Positions 24,593 through 34,789 are shown, counted from the first letter of the stretch. The stretch: 64,000 nt of DNA from Apoda limacodes (GCA_946406115.1 OX291540.1:9544563-9608562), one strand, 5' to 3'. Made by a program: numbers and translations. Notes: a model not told the origin generated them from the sequence alone.

Positions 24593-25409
24593 AGTTTTTG
24601 GATTAAATGTCAAAGCGTTTTGATTTTAACTAAATACCAAAATACTCACAATTACTATTGCAATTTCAAAAATCAAATTGATCCTAATCTACTGTTCGCC
24701 TTTTAACCTTTAAACTATCTATTGTTCTACTTTCCTAATCTTTTAATCCATCTGACTTGGTCAACTAGCTATTGGCAACATCGAGCACTTTTTTATTCTG
24801 AACTGGGGCAAGACAACGGTCCTTTTGATCCTCTCCGCCTAAACACGTCTTCTGAATCATTAACTCGCACACCCACATTTGGAATAAATTGCCGGCCTCA
24901 TTTCTTTGGCCAATCAATCCCACATTAAAATCGCTACATGAAGCTACAATAACCGGTCAAGTTAGTTGTTAAGAGGTCTGTTGTTTTATAAAATAAAAAA
25001 ACACGACACCACTATCAATAGAGCGCAAAATGGATGTAAATAGTGATGTCTATTTTTACGTTATTTTCTTAAGTTAATTCTACATAATGTTTAACTTATT
25101 ATTATTTTTTTGGTTAATTTTGTTCGGTAGTCTGAAATTAATAGACCAATTTAATGTATTCATTATTTCATCCGTAGAACATTATAGGCCGCGGCACATA
25201 AGTCTAGCGGCGAGCGAAACGTGGAGGGAATGTTTGCGCATGAGTACTGTCGCGTAAGAAATATTAAAAAATATATTAATCATTAGAAAAACGCGATAAA
25301 AAAATTAGACCAGAGCGGGAATCATTTTTTTTATTAATTATAGTTTCCTTCCACCTTATTTGTATGTTAATCACCTCATACGACAGCTCAATAAGAATAT
25401 GTGCAATAA

Positions 25410-25490
25410 AAAAACCACCGGTTCGGAATGATTTACTACCGAGAAGAACTGGCAAGAAACTCAGCAGTTAATCTTTTATATTTTTTCAAC
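25410..25490 (+). repeat. LINE-derived remnant ('ccggttcggaatg' block)
   Basis: The sequence 'aaaccaccggttcggaatga' followed by 'accgagaagaactggcaaga' and 'aactcagcagtt' resembles a block repeated widely in lepidopteran LINE 3' regions. No coding sequence can be followed from it. Confidence 0.45.
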
Positions 25491-25603
25491 TTCATACTAA
25501 ATAAAATACAATATAGCCTTATAACATAATATAATATACAATGTTTTAATTTAAAAAAATATTTTAAATGCACCAATACCAATACAAATTAATACGTTCT
25601 AAT

Positions 25604-25706
25604 TCTCCCAAGCATATTAATCGTTAATGTATTCATCAACGTTGTAATAGCTTTTTTCTCCCAAGCATATTAATCGTTAATGTATCAACGTTGTAATAGT
25701 TTTTTT
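25604..25706 (+). repeat. Two-copy tandem repeat, period about 53 bp
   Basis: 'tctcccaagcatattaatcg' at 25604 recurs at 25657, and the remainder, 'ttaatgtat...caacgttgtaatag', is shared. The second copy lacks four bases. It is a local tandem duplication in non-coding DNA. Confidence 0.85.
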
Positions 25707-26119
25707 CATTAAACTTTCTTTGACATATATGTATTTTAAATTTATTTGGAGATCAATTAACCACATGATCTGGAATTTATTGTAAAAATATTTACATTGT
25801 ATTGCAAAAGGGCTATGTACCTTCTGAAGACGACATTTTGGAAATACCAATTTATCCTAATTCCTTGTATAAACACTGTGCAGTTCACTATTTTTAGCAA
25901 ATAAGTGATAACTTTTTCGTACGTACATTATACAAGTTAAGATATATTGGCAAGGAACAGTTAAAATATCAATTTCCCTAAATAGTTCCCTAACTAAAAT
26001 TTGAGGTTATAAAACCATGTTCCCGGCTACGGTAGCAGTCGGTATAACGGTGGGGTAGAGAGTGCTAGGAATCTCCAGGTTACGACAAACGGCTACCATA
26101 AACGACGACTACATTTCGC

Positions 26120-26474
26120 AACGTACAATGGACGCACGATGAGGTTGGATCATTACCTCGTAGAACTCGAAGAAGAACTAAGACTCATAAACTGGCATGC
26201 ACTGGGTTTATCAGAAGTCCATAGACAGGGTGAGGACACCCTGACCCTGGAGTCAGGAAACTCTTTCTACTTTCGAGAAGGTGATGACGAATCCCAAGGC
26301 GGTGTTGGTTTTCTGGTCAACAAATTGCTCATTAACAACGTTGTGGAAATCAGTAGTGTTTCGACTCGGGTAGCATACCTTGTCCTAAACCAACAGATAC
26401 TCTCTGAAGATGGTACAGGTGTATGCGCCGAAGATGGTACAGGTGTATGCGCCAACCTCATCTCACACATATGA
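26120..26474 (+). pseudogene. RTE LINE endonuclease, N-terminal part
   Basis: The frame runs from an 'ATYNGRTMRLDHYL' start motif through 'WHALGLSEVHRQGEDTLT' (with the catalytic E of the AP-endonuclease fold) to 'YFREGDDESQGGVGFLV' and a 'STRVAYLVL' strand. This is the order seen in RTE endonucleases, which nick target DNA to prime reverse transcription. After this strand the frame runs into a 24-bp tandem duplication and shifts: the continuation 'VQVYAPTSSHTYED' is legible only in another frame. The ATG at 26139 is internal to the domain, so the real start lay upstream in the lost or decayed 5' part. Confidence 0.8.
26407..26454 (+). repeat. 24-bp tandem duplication inside the endonuclease
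   Basis: The unit 'gaagatggtacaggtgtatg' plus 'cgcc' occurs twice in direct succession. It duplicates the codons for the conserved V-Q-V-Y-A-P strand of the endonuclease and coincides with the frame disruption there. Confidence 0.9.
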
Positions 26475-26479
26475 AGATA

Positions 26480-26863
26480 TCACCAAGTGATGGTGATGGG
26501 AGATTTTAACGCCAAAGTGGAAGTACAAGAGCGCGACGAATCTAGAATCGGTCTTTATGGCTTGGGTCAGCGAAATCACAGGGGACAAATGCTGGTAAAC
26601 TTTCTCGAAATGGAGGGCTCTTTAAGATGAACTCGTTCTCAAAGAAGAGTTCCCATACAAGGTGGACCTGGCGAAGTCCCGACGCTGTGACTAGGAATGA
26701 GATAGATTTTATTATGGCAGATAGACAGAACATATTTAGAGATGTCTCAGTGATGAATAGGTTCAATACCTGCACTGATCACAGACTTGTTAGAGGCACC
26801 TTAAATATAAATTACAAGGCCAAAAGAAATCGTCTAATAAAGTCTACTCTTAGACCAAACTGA
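26480..26863 (+). pseudogene. RTE LINE endonuclease, C-terminal part
   Basis: From about 26488 the frame reads 'VMVMGDFNAKVEV', in which GDFNA is the conserved core of the AP-endonuclease family. It then reads 'GLGQRNHRGQMLVNFLE'. After a shift near 26627 it continues with 'WTWRSPDAVTRNEIDFIM', and then 'TCTDHRLVRGTLNI', which holds the catalytic S/TDH motif. It ends in a stop just after 'KSTLRPN' at 26863. In full-length RTE proteins a linker of well over a hundred residues follows before the reverse transcriptase. Here it is missing, so this stop marks an internal deletion. Confidence 0.8.
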
Positions 26864-26865
26864 CG

Positions 26866-27447
26866 CGTCACTTCACCGAAGATATCCCGGACGTTGACCA
26901 AAGTGAGATTAGGGCGGCTCTGGAACAGCTTAGAAACAACAAAGCTCCGAGCGATGACGGCATTACGACTGAGCTTCTAAAAATCTGCGGCACTCTAGTC
27001 CTTAAAGAGTTAGCAAAGCTTTTTAATGTTGTCATCCATAAGGGAACTACACCGAAGGCGTGGCGCGGAAACGTGGTGGTATTATTCTTTAAAAAGGGAC
27101 ATAAAACTCTACTTAAGAACTACCGACCAGTATCCCTTCTAAGCCACGTATATAAGCTGTTTTCTAGAGTCGTCACGAATCGCGTCGCTCGAAGACTTGA
27201 AGAGTGTCAGCCACCAGAACAGGCTGGGTTTCGGAAAGGCTTCAGTGCCGTAGATCACATTCATACTGTACGGCAGATTATACAAAAAACTCAAGAGTAT
27301 AATCAGCCGCTGTGTATGGCGTTTGTGGATTACGAGAAAGCGTTTGACTCCATCAAAACCTGGGCTGTGCTAGATTCTCTGCAGCGATGTCGTATAGACT
27401 GGCGATATATTGAGGTGCTGCGATGTCTTTACAACGCTGTACGATGA
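26866..27447 (+). pseudogene. RTE LINE reverse transcriptase, fingers and palm part 1
   Basis: The frame opens with 'FTEDIPDVDQSEIRAALEQL' and reads through 'NNKAPSDDGITTELLK', 'FFKKGHKTLLKNYRPVSLL', 'EQAGFRKGFSAVDHI' and 'AFVDYEKAFDSI'. These are reverse transcriptase motifs 0 to A, with the catalytic aspartate of motif A (VDYEKAFDS) present. It ends in a stop after 'EVLRCLYNAVR' because of a single-base frameshift, and the protein continues in the next frame from about 27430. There is no methionine at the domain edge; the segment was internal to a polyprotein. Confidence 0.85.
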
Positions 27448-27842
27448 CCGTCCAGTTCCAGGACCATAGGACAAGTGCCATCCAGCTGCGTAGAGGTGTA
27501 AGACAGGGGGACGTTATATCCCCGAAACTGTTCACCAATTCGCTAGCAGATGTCTTCAAAACCTTGGAATGGGCTGGGCGGGCCATAAACATAAACGGCG
27601 AATACATCGCACACCTAAGGTTTGCCGACGACATTGTTATTATGGCAGAGTCATTGGAAGAATTGAGCGAAATGTTACACTCCCTAGATGAATCCTCTCG
27701 ACGAGTGGGCCTTGGCATGAATTTGGATAAGACAAAAGTCATGTTCAACCAACACGTCGTGCCAATGCCAGTATACGTCGCGGGTACCTTACTCGAATGT
27801 GTACCTTGGACAAAAAATCCAACTGGGCCGGAACAATTTTGA
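27423..27842 (+). pseudogene. RTE LINE reverse transcriptase, palm part 2
   Basis: This part carries motif B 'LRRGVRQGDVISPKLF' and motif C 'LRFADDIVIMAE', where FADD is the catalytic Asp pair, followed by 'RVGLGMNLDKTKVMFN' of motif D. It overlaps the end of the preceding piece at a frameshift and ends at a second frameshift near 27800-27842, where the thumb continues in another frame. Motif residues needed for polymerisation are still readable, so decay came mainly by indels. Confidence 0.85.
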
Positions 27843-27975
27843 GAAAGAAGCCGACAGGAGGATCCAGCTGGGGTGGGCAGCATTTGGTAAACTTCGTCAA
27901 GTTTTCACGTCGCCTATACCGCAAAGTCTAAAGACGAAAGTCTTTGAACAGTGTGTCCTACCAGTCATGACCCAC
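27799..27975 (+). pseudogene. RTE LINE reverse transcriptase, thumb, truncated
   Basis: The frame reads 'YLGQKIQLGRNNFEKEADR', then 'IQLGWAAFGKLRQVFTS' and 'LKTKVFEQCVLPVMT', the conserved thumb region of RTE reverse transcriptases. Immediately after 'VLPVMT' (about 27975) the sequence becomes unrelated. The element's C-terminal region and 3' end are therefore missing, either by deletion or by a later rearrangement. Confidence 0.8.
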
Positions 27976-28806
27976 TTTTTCAATTTCGGTAAAACCAGTT
28001 TTGTGACCCCTAGTGGTGATGATTTTAAAGAAAGTGCACCCCTCGCACCCCGCGTCCCTACATCAAACACATCTGAAAATTGAATTCTGCGCAGTCAAGG
28101 TCAGCGCTAAACTTAGGTGCCGGCATGTATAATTTGTGTAACTTGTAAAGAAGGGTGAATACGGAAATTATTCTAACAATACACTGAAATATTTATAACA
28201 TTATCTAAACACGATACTTATTAATTTTAAAACTAATTATTATCATATAAATATGTATCTACCCTCGGTTTGTGATTGGCTATTTAACTCCAAATCGTAT
28301 CTTTTGACTCTTATTTTCCCAAAAAACATAGACTTCATGACTAGTCACAATATAACGGAAGATAACAACAATAAATTTAATGACCCATAGAGATAATATA
28401 ACCCGGCGAACTCTAAAACTCGCCTACACGCATTCGACATATATGGCTGGGCAAAAAAAAAACAATGCGCAGAGGTAACGGGTCTCTCTCGTTGTCAAAT
28501 GACGGGAAACTGAATATGTGTCACCGGTTGAGACACGCGAGCCTTGTTCCGAACATTGACAGTTCACTCTCAAAATTGTCGTGTCAATGAACTTTGATCA
28601 TTAATGCTGAAATTTTCCTCGTTCTGTTGAAATTACTGTGTCGTGTTTGAATTTGGAACACTGTGTTGTGATCTATGCATAGGAAGCACGACTTTTTAGA
28701 CCAGAGTTTCATTGTTAAGTTTAAAAAAAAATAGTTATCACCGCACGATCGGATCATACCTACTATTGTTTGCGTGTGAAGTTGAGTAAATTAATTGTAC
28801 ATTTAA
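27976..28806. other. Non-coding stretch, no gene recognised
   Basis: It follows the RTE truncation point. Nothing recognisable as coding sequence or as a named repeat is seen. Confidence 0.5.
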
Positions 28807-29174
28807 GAGGGTTCCTGACGTCCACTAGCGCCGTCAATTAATATTTTTATTTTCCTCTTTGTACAAAACAAATTCCAAAAATGTGCTTCTACAGAAATAT
28901 GTTAGTAGACATAAACTATTTTATGAACGTTTGGTACTGTTTCTAGGACAAAACTGCGACTTTTACATAGTACTTCTGCTTAAAGTGGCTGTTTTTAGCA
29001 GATATGCTATATACAACTCCTAGTATTATCCTAGAAACATTACAATACATTCTGAAAATATCTTATGACCAGTAACATATTTCTGCAGATGCACATTTTT
29101 AAAATTTGCTTTGCAGAACGAGGAAAATAAAAATATCGATTGGCGGCGCTAGTTTGCAGGGGTAACGCTCTTAA
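28803..29174. mobile_element. Terminal-inverted-repeat (MITE-like) element with TTAA flanks, 'actagcgccg' family, copy 2
   Basis: The arms are about 85 bp long. The left arm starts at 28807 and contains 'ccactagcgccgtcaatt' and 'atatttttattttcctc'. The right arm, ending at 29170, holds the reverse complements 'gaggaaaataaaaatat' and 'ggcggcgctagt'. Both ends adjoin TTAA (28803-28806 and 29171-29174), consistent with a TTAA (piggyBac-type) or TTA target duplication. The 190-bp middle has no coding potential. It is related to the element at 23957-24240. Confidence 0.7.
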
Positions 29175-30111
29175 GTGTAGAATTTTAAAATAATATTGTC
29201 TTTCTTGAGTTTTCTAAAGAGCACTTATTACTTAAATAGCGGTCCTGACAATAAAAGCCTAAAGTTTTAGAATGTTTTGTATTACTACTAATACAATAAA
29301 TTAGGTTCAACTTATTTATTCTAAGAATAATTTTACACCCAACTACAAAGTAACTTTCTTGTTAAAAAAAACACTATAAATTTAAGACTGCTAATGGGGG
29401 TTATCGGTAAAAAATAGATATTAAAGAGGTTTCTTTAAGTTAAATGACACTTAAATAACAGTAATTTTATGTTCACTTATTTTTTTACCGCATTAATTGT
29501 ATCTTTATCTAGTATTTGTAAAAAAAAGTTTTTAAAATTTTACGGTCAGAGTCAATTTTTAACTGAAATTAAAAATAAGCGGTGAATTTCGATAATCTGA
29601 ACAAAAAATGGAGAAACAGAAAATGTTCTGCTAAACTATATAGCTATAGAATAGAAAATAAAAATAAATTCATATAATTCCTCAAAAAAATATTTTGGAA
29701 CCTGAGTTTAGCCAAATTGAACACTATAACAACTTTAAAAATATACACTTTTTGTAAAAAGACTTCTTGTCAACAAAAAACAATTATAAAAAGCAAATGT
29801 TTTGAATTACAATCAATTTTCAAAGTGTGTGAGTTGCGCTCATTTACGCGTGCAAATCGGGAGTTCGTATGGCGGGCGGCCTGTTTACCGATAACACTTA
29901 AAATGTTCGCCTAATAAAAGTTTTCTCAAACCATCTGCACCTCTTTTAGTATTATGACAAGTATTATTCTAATGTAGGACCTGAAACCAAATGTTTTCAC
30001 TGAACAAACCAATTGATCTACCACATAAGAACTACGGCAAAAAGTGTATTAAACATACACTTTTACTCATTACCACAAAGGAAATAAAGTAAAAGAGTTA
30101 ATTAAACATAC
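29175..30111. other. AT-rich non-coding stretch, no gene recognised
   Basis: Very AT-rich with long A and T runs. No coding sequence, repeat family or structured element is recognised. Confidence 0.5.
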
Positions 30112-30254
30112 TTTCCTATTATCCAAACACAGACACCGCATCTTCCCGTTGGCATTTTTCCTGCAGGAAACCGGGTCCGATTTGTTTAATTGCCTCGTAA
30201 TCGGACCCGGCTGGCACATAAATGCTCTGGCACAGGATGCGCTGGCAGCAGTGT
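30112..30254 (-). other. Candidate coding exon, cysteine-rich peptide segment
   Basis: On the minus strand a 'cttttccag' acceptor at 30255 and a 'gtatgt' donor at 30106-30111 bound a 143-nt segment. It is markedly GC-richer than its flanks and is open in one frame. It would encode 'SCARAFMCQPGPITRQLN' and then 'DPVSCRKNANGKMRCLCL', with five cysteines in about 36 residues, which suggests a secreted disulphide-rich peptide. An 11-bp perfect hairpin, 'ccgggtccgat'/'atcggacccgg', lies inside. No family is recognised, no partner exon is identified, and it could be part of an unknown repeat. Confidence 0.25.
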
Positions 30255-30957
30255 CTGGAAAAGTAACGAGTACGTTTTTACCTATCTTCGGTAATCTTAT
30301 AGCTTTTTTTCTGTCTTGTTGCAGATAATTTAAGGCAGGGCGTAACTTTAGCTTTCTATGAGTCAATGTGAAGGCATAAAATGGATTGGTTCCTATTACT
30401 CAGCGTGTTTAATTCGTTATACCACCAAGTTCCACGTAGCCTATTGACGCTTGCAATACCAAAGGCAAACTTGCGCGTTGCCGAGCTTTTCAAAAATTTC
30501 CTTTTTGTAAAGATTCCTCCCCACACTGTAGTTCCTAGGTAAAACCTAGGTAAGGACCTAATTTCTAGTAAGTAGCTCCTCGGAAACCACACTGCATGAA
30601 TGTAAGGCCTACTGTCGTCGCTTCAGAGACGCTTAAAAATACGTCGTGTAGCTCGTGCATCCTGGCGTATTAAAGTTTGTCCACGAAGCCCCTTGCAAGC
30701 ATATATTTTATCTTATTTGTGACCATGCAGCTTAAGAAAATAAGTTAATTAGTTAGAACTTACTATTTTAGTAGCTGACGCTTAATTTAGAAAAAATCCT
30801 TTGATGACCACCTCACTTAAAGCTTTGTCAGTTGCATCTTGCATTGCATATTCAACAAGACAATTTTGTTTTACAACCAGGGCTAAATTTCACTAACTGA
30901 ACAATTCTCCAGCTGTTTCCGTAATTTCATACAAATAAATACGCTCACAGGCAGGCG
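30255..30957. other. Non-coding stretch, no gene recognised
   Basis: The minus-strand frame at 30356-30592 is open for 78 codons with several aromatic residues, but no domain is recognised. The 8-bp sequence 'ggcaggcg' at 30950-30957 is the left copy of the target-site duplication of the Jockey-type insertion that follows. Confidence 0.5.
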
Positions 30958-30958
30958 A

Positions 30959-32170
30959 TTAATTTTTAAACTGTACAACTTTCAGTTGCCAGATCGTCTC
31001 GTGCTCATCATACGAGACTATTTGTCGAATCGTAGCTTTCGCTACAAAGTTGAAGGCACACTCTCTTCCCCCCGTCCCATAGAAGCAGGAGTCCCGCAAG
31101 GGTCCGTGCTCGCCCCCATCTTGTACCTTCTGTACACAAACGATATCCTAAAAACGATAGGTACCAATCTAGCCCTCTTTGCGGACGATACCGCTCTCTA
31201 TACCACTGATAGGCAAGTGAGTCGAATCACTGAGAGACTCCAACCAGCTATCACCGCCCTAGGCGAGTGGTTTCGGAAATGGAGAATCAAGGTGAATCCC
31301 GACAAAAGCTCTGCCGTCCTTTTTACCTTAGGCCGCCCTCCGCGGCCTCCTCTCCTTTCTCTTTTCGGTCGTGCCATTCCCTGGCAAAATAAGACCAAAT
31401 ATCTTGGTGTGACCATGGATAGTCGTTTGAACTTCCAAGCTCACACCAAAATAGTCAGAGACCGAGCCGCTTTTGTCCTCGGTCGTCTCTATCCCATGAT
31501 AGGCAAGTATAGTAAGATGTCGCTTAGAAATAAGCTAAATCTTTACACAACTTGTATCCGCCCCATACTAGCTTATGCTAGCGTAGTCTTTGCGCTGTCC
31601 AAGCGCAATCTCCACAAACTCCAGACCCTCCAAAACCGCTTTCTCAGAGCGGCCTCTGGAGCCTCTTGGTACGTTCGCAATGCGGACCTACACAGAGACT
31701 TCGAACTTCCCACGATTCCCCAATACTTTAAAGACTTGGCAGTCCGCTTTTTCGAGCGTACGCAAAATCACCCGAATCGATTAATTGTGCAATCCACAAC
31801 GTATCGTCCCCCCGATCGACCCGGTCACGGTCGTAAAACTATTGTTAGGCGGCCTCGGCACGTACTAACGTCCCCAGATGACGATCTCGCTGTCCGGATA
31901 GCGAGATTAGTCTCTACGACCTCCCCGAATAGGGCCTCCCTCCAAACAAAACGCCGACGTCCCCGGGTTCGTCGGCGCCCACAAGGATACACTAGGTATC
32001 AAAGAGTGCCGGGGCGCTTCTCGCCCCCATTCAATCGCAACCGCACCCGCGTAACGGGGAACTCCCCTCCTGGCGGTGACTCACCTTCGGGTTCGAGACT
32101 CACGCCGGTCGAAGGGACGCCCCCGAGAGCGACAACCCAAGCCGAGGCTTCCCCTGCGGGGAGCCCTTGA
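30959..32170 (+). CDS. Jockey-type reverse transcriptase, C-terminal part (5'-truncated)
   Basis: The open frame runs from 30959 (reading 'LIFKLYNFQLPDRLV') to 32170, about 403 codons; no true start codon survives because the element is 5'-truncated. Motifs in order are 'VPQGSVLAPILYLLYTNDI' (motif B), 'LALFADDTALYTT' (motif C with the catalytic Asp pair), 'VNPDKSSAVLF' (motif D), 'KYLGVTMDSRLNF' (motif E) and the thumb 'TTCIRPILAYASVVFA'. The last 120 or so residues are rich in Arg and Pro and look disordered. Missing are the nucleic-acid-binding ORF1, the endonuclease and reverse transcriptase motifs 0-A. It is not an active gene, but it is unbroken over its length. Confidence 0.85.
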   Translation, partial: LIFKLYNFQLPDRLVLIIRDYLSNRSFRYKVEGTLSSPRPIEAGVPQGSVLAPILYLLYTNDILKTIGTNLALFADDTALYTTDRQVSRITERLQPAITALGEWFRKWRIKVNPDKSSAVLFTLGRPPRPPLLSLFGRAIPWQNKTKYLGVTMDSRLNFQAHTKIVRDRAAFVLGRLYPMIGKYSKMSLRNKLNLYTTCIRPILAYASVVFALSKRNLHKLQTLQNRFLRAASGASWYVRNADLHRDFELPTIPQYFKDLAVRFFERTQNHPNRLIVQSTTYRPPDRPGHGRKTIVRRPRHVLTSPDDDLAVRIARLVSTTSPNRASLQTKRRRPRVRRRPQGYTRYQRVPGRFSPPFNRNRTRVTGNSPPGGDSPSGSRLTPVEGTPPRATTQAEASPAGSP

Positions 32171-32285
32171 GCGTTGGGCGCTATATGGGCTGAGGCTCCT
32201 TCAGAGTCTCGCCCCAAAAGTCCGGTGAAGCAGTAATGGCTGCAACAGCCAACTGCATAGTCAGCTCAGAAAAAAAAAAAAAAAA
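32171..32285 (+). other. 3' UTR and poly-A tail of the Jockey-type insertion
   Basis: GC-rich sequence after the stop codon contains 'gtaatggctgcaacagccaa' and ends in 16 uninterrupted A residues, followed by 'ct' and the right target-duplication copy. The intact A run suggests little post-insertion decay. Confidence 0.8.
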
Positions 32286-32295
32286 CTGGCAGGCG

Positions 32296-33976
32296 TCATG
32301 AACCGCTTCGTCTACGGAATATCGTTGCTTTGCCAATAAATACGCCTCTTAGAAGCTACGGCCTTCGTGGACAGTGGGCCTAATGTTTGAGATCGGAATT
32401 TAATTGTATTGATACGGTCAACTTTAGAGTGGGACCTCGAAATTACGTTTTGAGATAACAGGTTCCAACTCGATACTTCGATACTTGTTAAAAATAGTGA
32501 AGTACAGAGAAAACTAAGTACAATATTGGCAGTTCTAAAGTGTATTTATATAAAAGGTACAGCTCTTTTGCAATACAAAGTTTAAATACTTTTTTTATTT
32601 TTTTATTTTTATTTTTTTACTACAATAAAAACATCGTAAAAATTCTGAAAAAATAGTTGGTTAACTTAAACTTATAATTCATGTAAAAGATATTTTAATT
32701 ATAAAAAAGTTATTTGAAAATTTAACATGATAGAATAGAAATGATGAGGCATTGTTATATTTTATTAGCATTGTTATTACGTAATAATAAGTTATTATTA
32801 TTATTAAAATAAAATATTTTATATTTTAAATGGTTTCAAAATATTTTATATTATTTTTAGTTTATTATTCAAAAATTTGGATTACTGTTTTATGATTAGA
32901 ATTTAGTTAATTTCTGAACTAAAAAATGATATTTTTTTGTGGAATAGAAAACACAAATGGTCTACCAATCTAAGAACTTTCTAATCGTTCTACCTTTTAT
33001 GCAAAAAATGTGTACTATGAATAGAAACATGTAATTTAAAGAAATAATCAGTACGCCCATATTTCTTGATTGCTTTAAATAGTTTATCTGAGATTTATTA
33101 GATCAGTAACAGAAAAGTATTTTATATTTGCCCATTTGCTTTTGTAATCCATACAAAACCTAGGCAATGATTACGTATTAATAAAATAGTTATATTATGA
33201 TATCAACATTTGTTATATAGACACATTTCTTTAAATGTATGCTATGCAGAGCTTTGTTGAATTTTTTCTTTTAAAGCAATCAACCAAGTGGATCTGCAAA
33301 TCTAAACTAGCTCAGCAACTGGTGTAAAAGTGGAACAGAATAAAATGGCTGTAACTGTAAAAACTGTCGTTGCATACATTTCTTTCAAAGTGAATGCATT
33401 TCTTTGAAATGAAGATACGTGAACTGGCTAACGTTAAGTGCACCTCATTATGGTCTTACAAATTTCGACTCAACTGACAAAAATGAGGATTATATGTCAC
33501 CTGTCGTTCTTACAAAAATCGGAGAATATCTCATACTGATGAGAACATTTGAGCAAAATTGGAGGTAAATTATTATGTAAATGTTATGTAAATGAACTTA
33601 TAGAGAAAAAACCTACCAATTTATGAAGATTAGGTAGTTTATGATCTGTTTATCCGTAGTGCAGTTTGTGATTGAAATAATATAATAATATTATGAGTTT
33701 TTAGAATTATGTCTACATTGTTTTAAAGATTTACTGTTATTACTACTATTATTTTTAGATATTTTGACGGGTTCTAAACGTAAATGATTAAAAATATAAA
33801 ACTTTTTATTATTCGATGCTGTTACAATCGCTGAATGACTGGCTTTCTTCTATTACTTTTTGGTTTGGTCTTATCAAGTTTAAGTAAACATAAAAATAAT
33901 TGTTTTAAATTGGTCTTCTCTTTTGTCTAAGTGTTTATAGTCTATCATTTATACTCGTAACAATAGGATAAAGAAA
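32296..33976. other. Very AT-rich non-coding stretch
   Basis: Low-complexity T and A runs dominate 32580-32960 ('tttttattttttatttttat' type). Nothing coding is seen. Short ATT/TAA simple-sequence patches occur near 32780 and 33690. Confidence 0.55.
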
Positions 33977-34039
33977 ATGTGTGGCTTTCATGGTTTCTTA
34001 AAAACTAAAATTCTTATGCTGGCTGTATATATATATATA

Positions 34040-34490
34040 CACACACTCGTGGGTATTAGTCCAACTACGGACCCCACGATGGATCTTAAAATTGCTCATG
34101 CTTTTGCTCTTTGTGCTGTCAGTTATTTTAATTGTATACATGTTCACCATATAAAAAAAAAAAGACTAAGACGTGTTGGAGAAGGATATGGTGGATGGTT
34201 ATTATGCCCCGCAATAGAACAAAGCCCCAAAAATGTTTATTCAGGCTCGTTATTCCACATTATGGAATTCGATAGAAAATTAAATTTTTTTCACAATATT
34301 TGTCTTTTAATTAATAAAGTTTGAACATGCTCGTTCTTGTCATGCCGGTCTATACACACTCGTCGAGTTATTCCGAGTCAGGCCGAGAGCGTGTGTGTAT
34401 ATGGTGCTCTTTTCCTGTCTAGCTATCTCTCGTCTTGTCTCGTCTCTTCGACGGTCGGTCGGTCAAGAGTCGGTTTTAAGACGACGATAT
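34040..34490 (+). repeat. Repeat blocks with an inverted relative at 34790-35125
   Basis: Two blocks here, 34040-34140 ('actcgtgggtattagtccaa', 'gctctttgtgctgtca') and 34342-34490 ('atgccggtctatacacactc', 'atggtgctctttt'), both recur in reverse complement at 34800-34915 and 34990-35125. The order of the two blocks differs between the copies, implying two neighbouring element copies or a rearranged one. The GC-rich palindromic 'cgagagtctcg'-like sequences fit transposon ends. Confidence 0.65.
34078..34324 (+). pseudogene. Possible HARBI1-like (PIF/Harbinger) nuclease N-terminal relic
   Basis: From the ATG at 34078 an 81-codon frame reads 'MDLKIAHAFALCAVSYFN', a basic run 'IKKKRLRR', then 'GGWLLCPAIE' and 'IMEFDRKLNFFHN'. 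Harbinger nucleases have the same N-terminal layout: a hydrophobic stretch after M-D-L, a basic run, W(V/L)xP, then D-x5-FF-N. The frame stops long before any DDE catalytic residues (full proteins are about 350-400 residues). The inverted relative near 34850 repeats the start region but has an early stop. The assignment is a motif-level guess. Confidence 0.3.
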
Positions 34491-34789
34491 ACCCTTATAT
34501 CCCAAAACAGTCTATCGTACTTGTTTTAGATTGAAGAAGTGGTATATACTACAAATCACAGAAAAATACAGACAGAGTTAAGGGAAAGGACTAATTCGAA
34601 CAAATTCAAAAAAAAAATTATAAATTAAGAAAATATATCTTAAATAATAACAAAAAAGAGCTAAAAATTTAGGTTACTAGTTTTAGATCTCGATATTTTG
34701 TCAGGGAACGCAATTATCTTTGCAATTCAGAAATTAGGAATTTATTCATATTAAGAGAAAAATCGGCTAAAATAGAAATAAGGGCTGGT

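Larger units (their letters stand above)
26030..27975 (+). mobile_element. RTE-clade non-LTR retrotransposon (LINE), decayed and truncated
   Basis: Pieces of one polyprotein occur in order on the + strand: apurinic/apyrimidinic-type endonuclease (about 26120-26860) and reverse transcriptase (26866-27975). This domain order, and motifs such as 'GDFNAK', 'RRGVRQGDVISPKLF' and 'FADDIVIMAE', are those of RTE elements. The copy is dead. The endonuclease is split by a frameshift and a 24-bp tandem duplication, the linker between endonuclease and reverse transcriptase is missing after a stop near 26863, a frameshift lies near 27440 and another near 27800, and similarity ends abruptly at about 27975, before the C-terminus and 3' UTR. 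Confidence 0.85.
30958..32287 (+). mobile_element. Jockey-type non-LTR retrotransposon, 5'-truncated insertion with poly-A tail
   Basis: The sequence opens abruptly inside the reverse transcriptase at 30959 and runs uninterrupted to a stop at 32170. A 99-nt 3' UTR and a run of 16 A residues (32270-32285) follow. The 8-mer 'ggcaggcg' flanks the insertion at 30950-30957 and 32288-32295 and is a probable target-site duplication. 5' truncation, a 3' poly-A tail and a short target duplication are the classical outcome of target-primed reverse transcription. With few or no coding lesions, this looks like the youngest LINE copy in the window. Confidence 0.85.
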
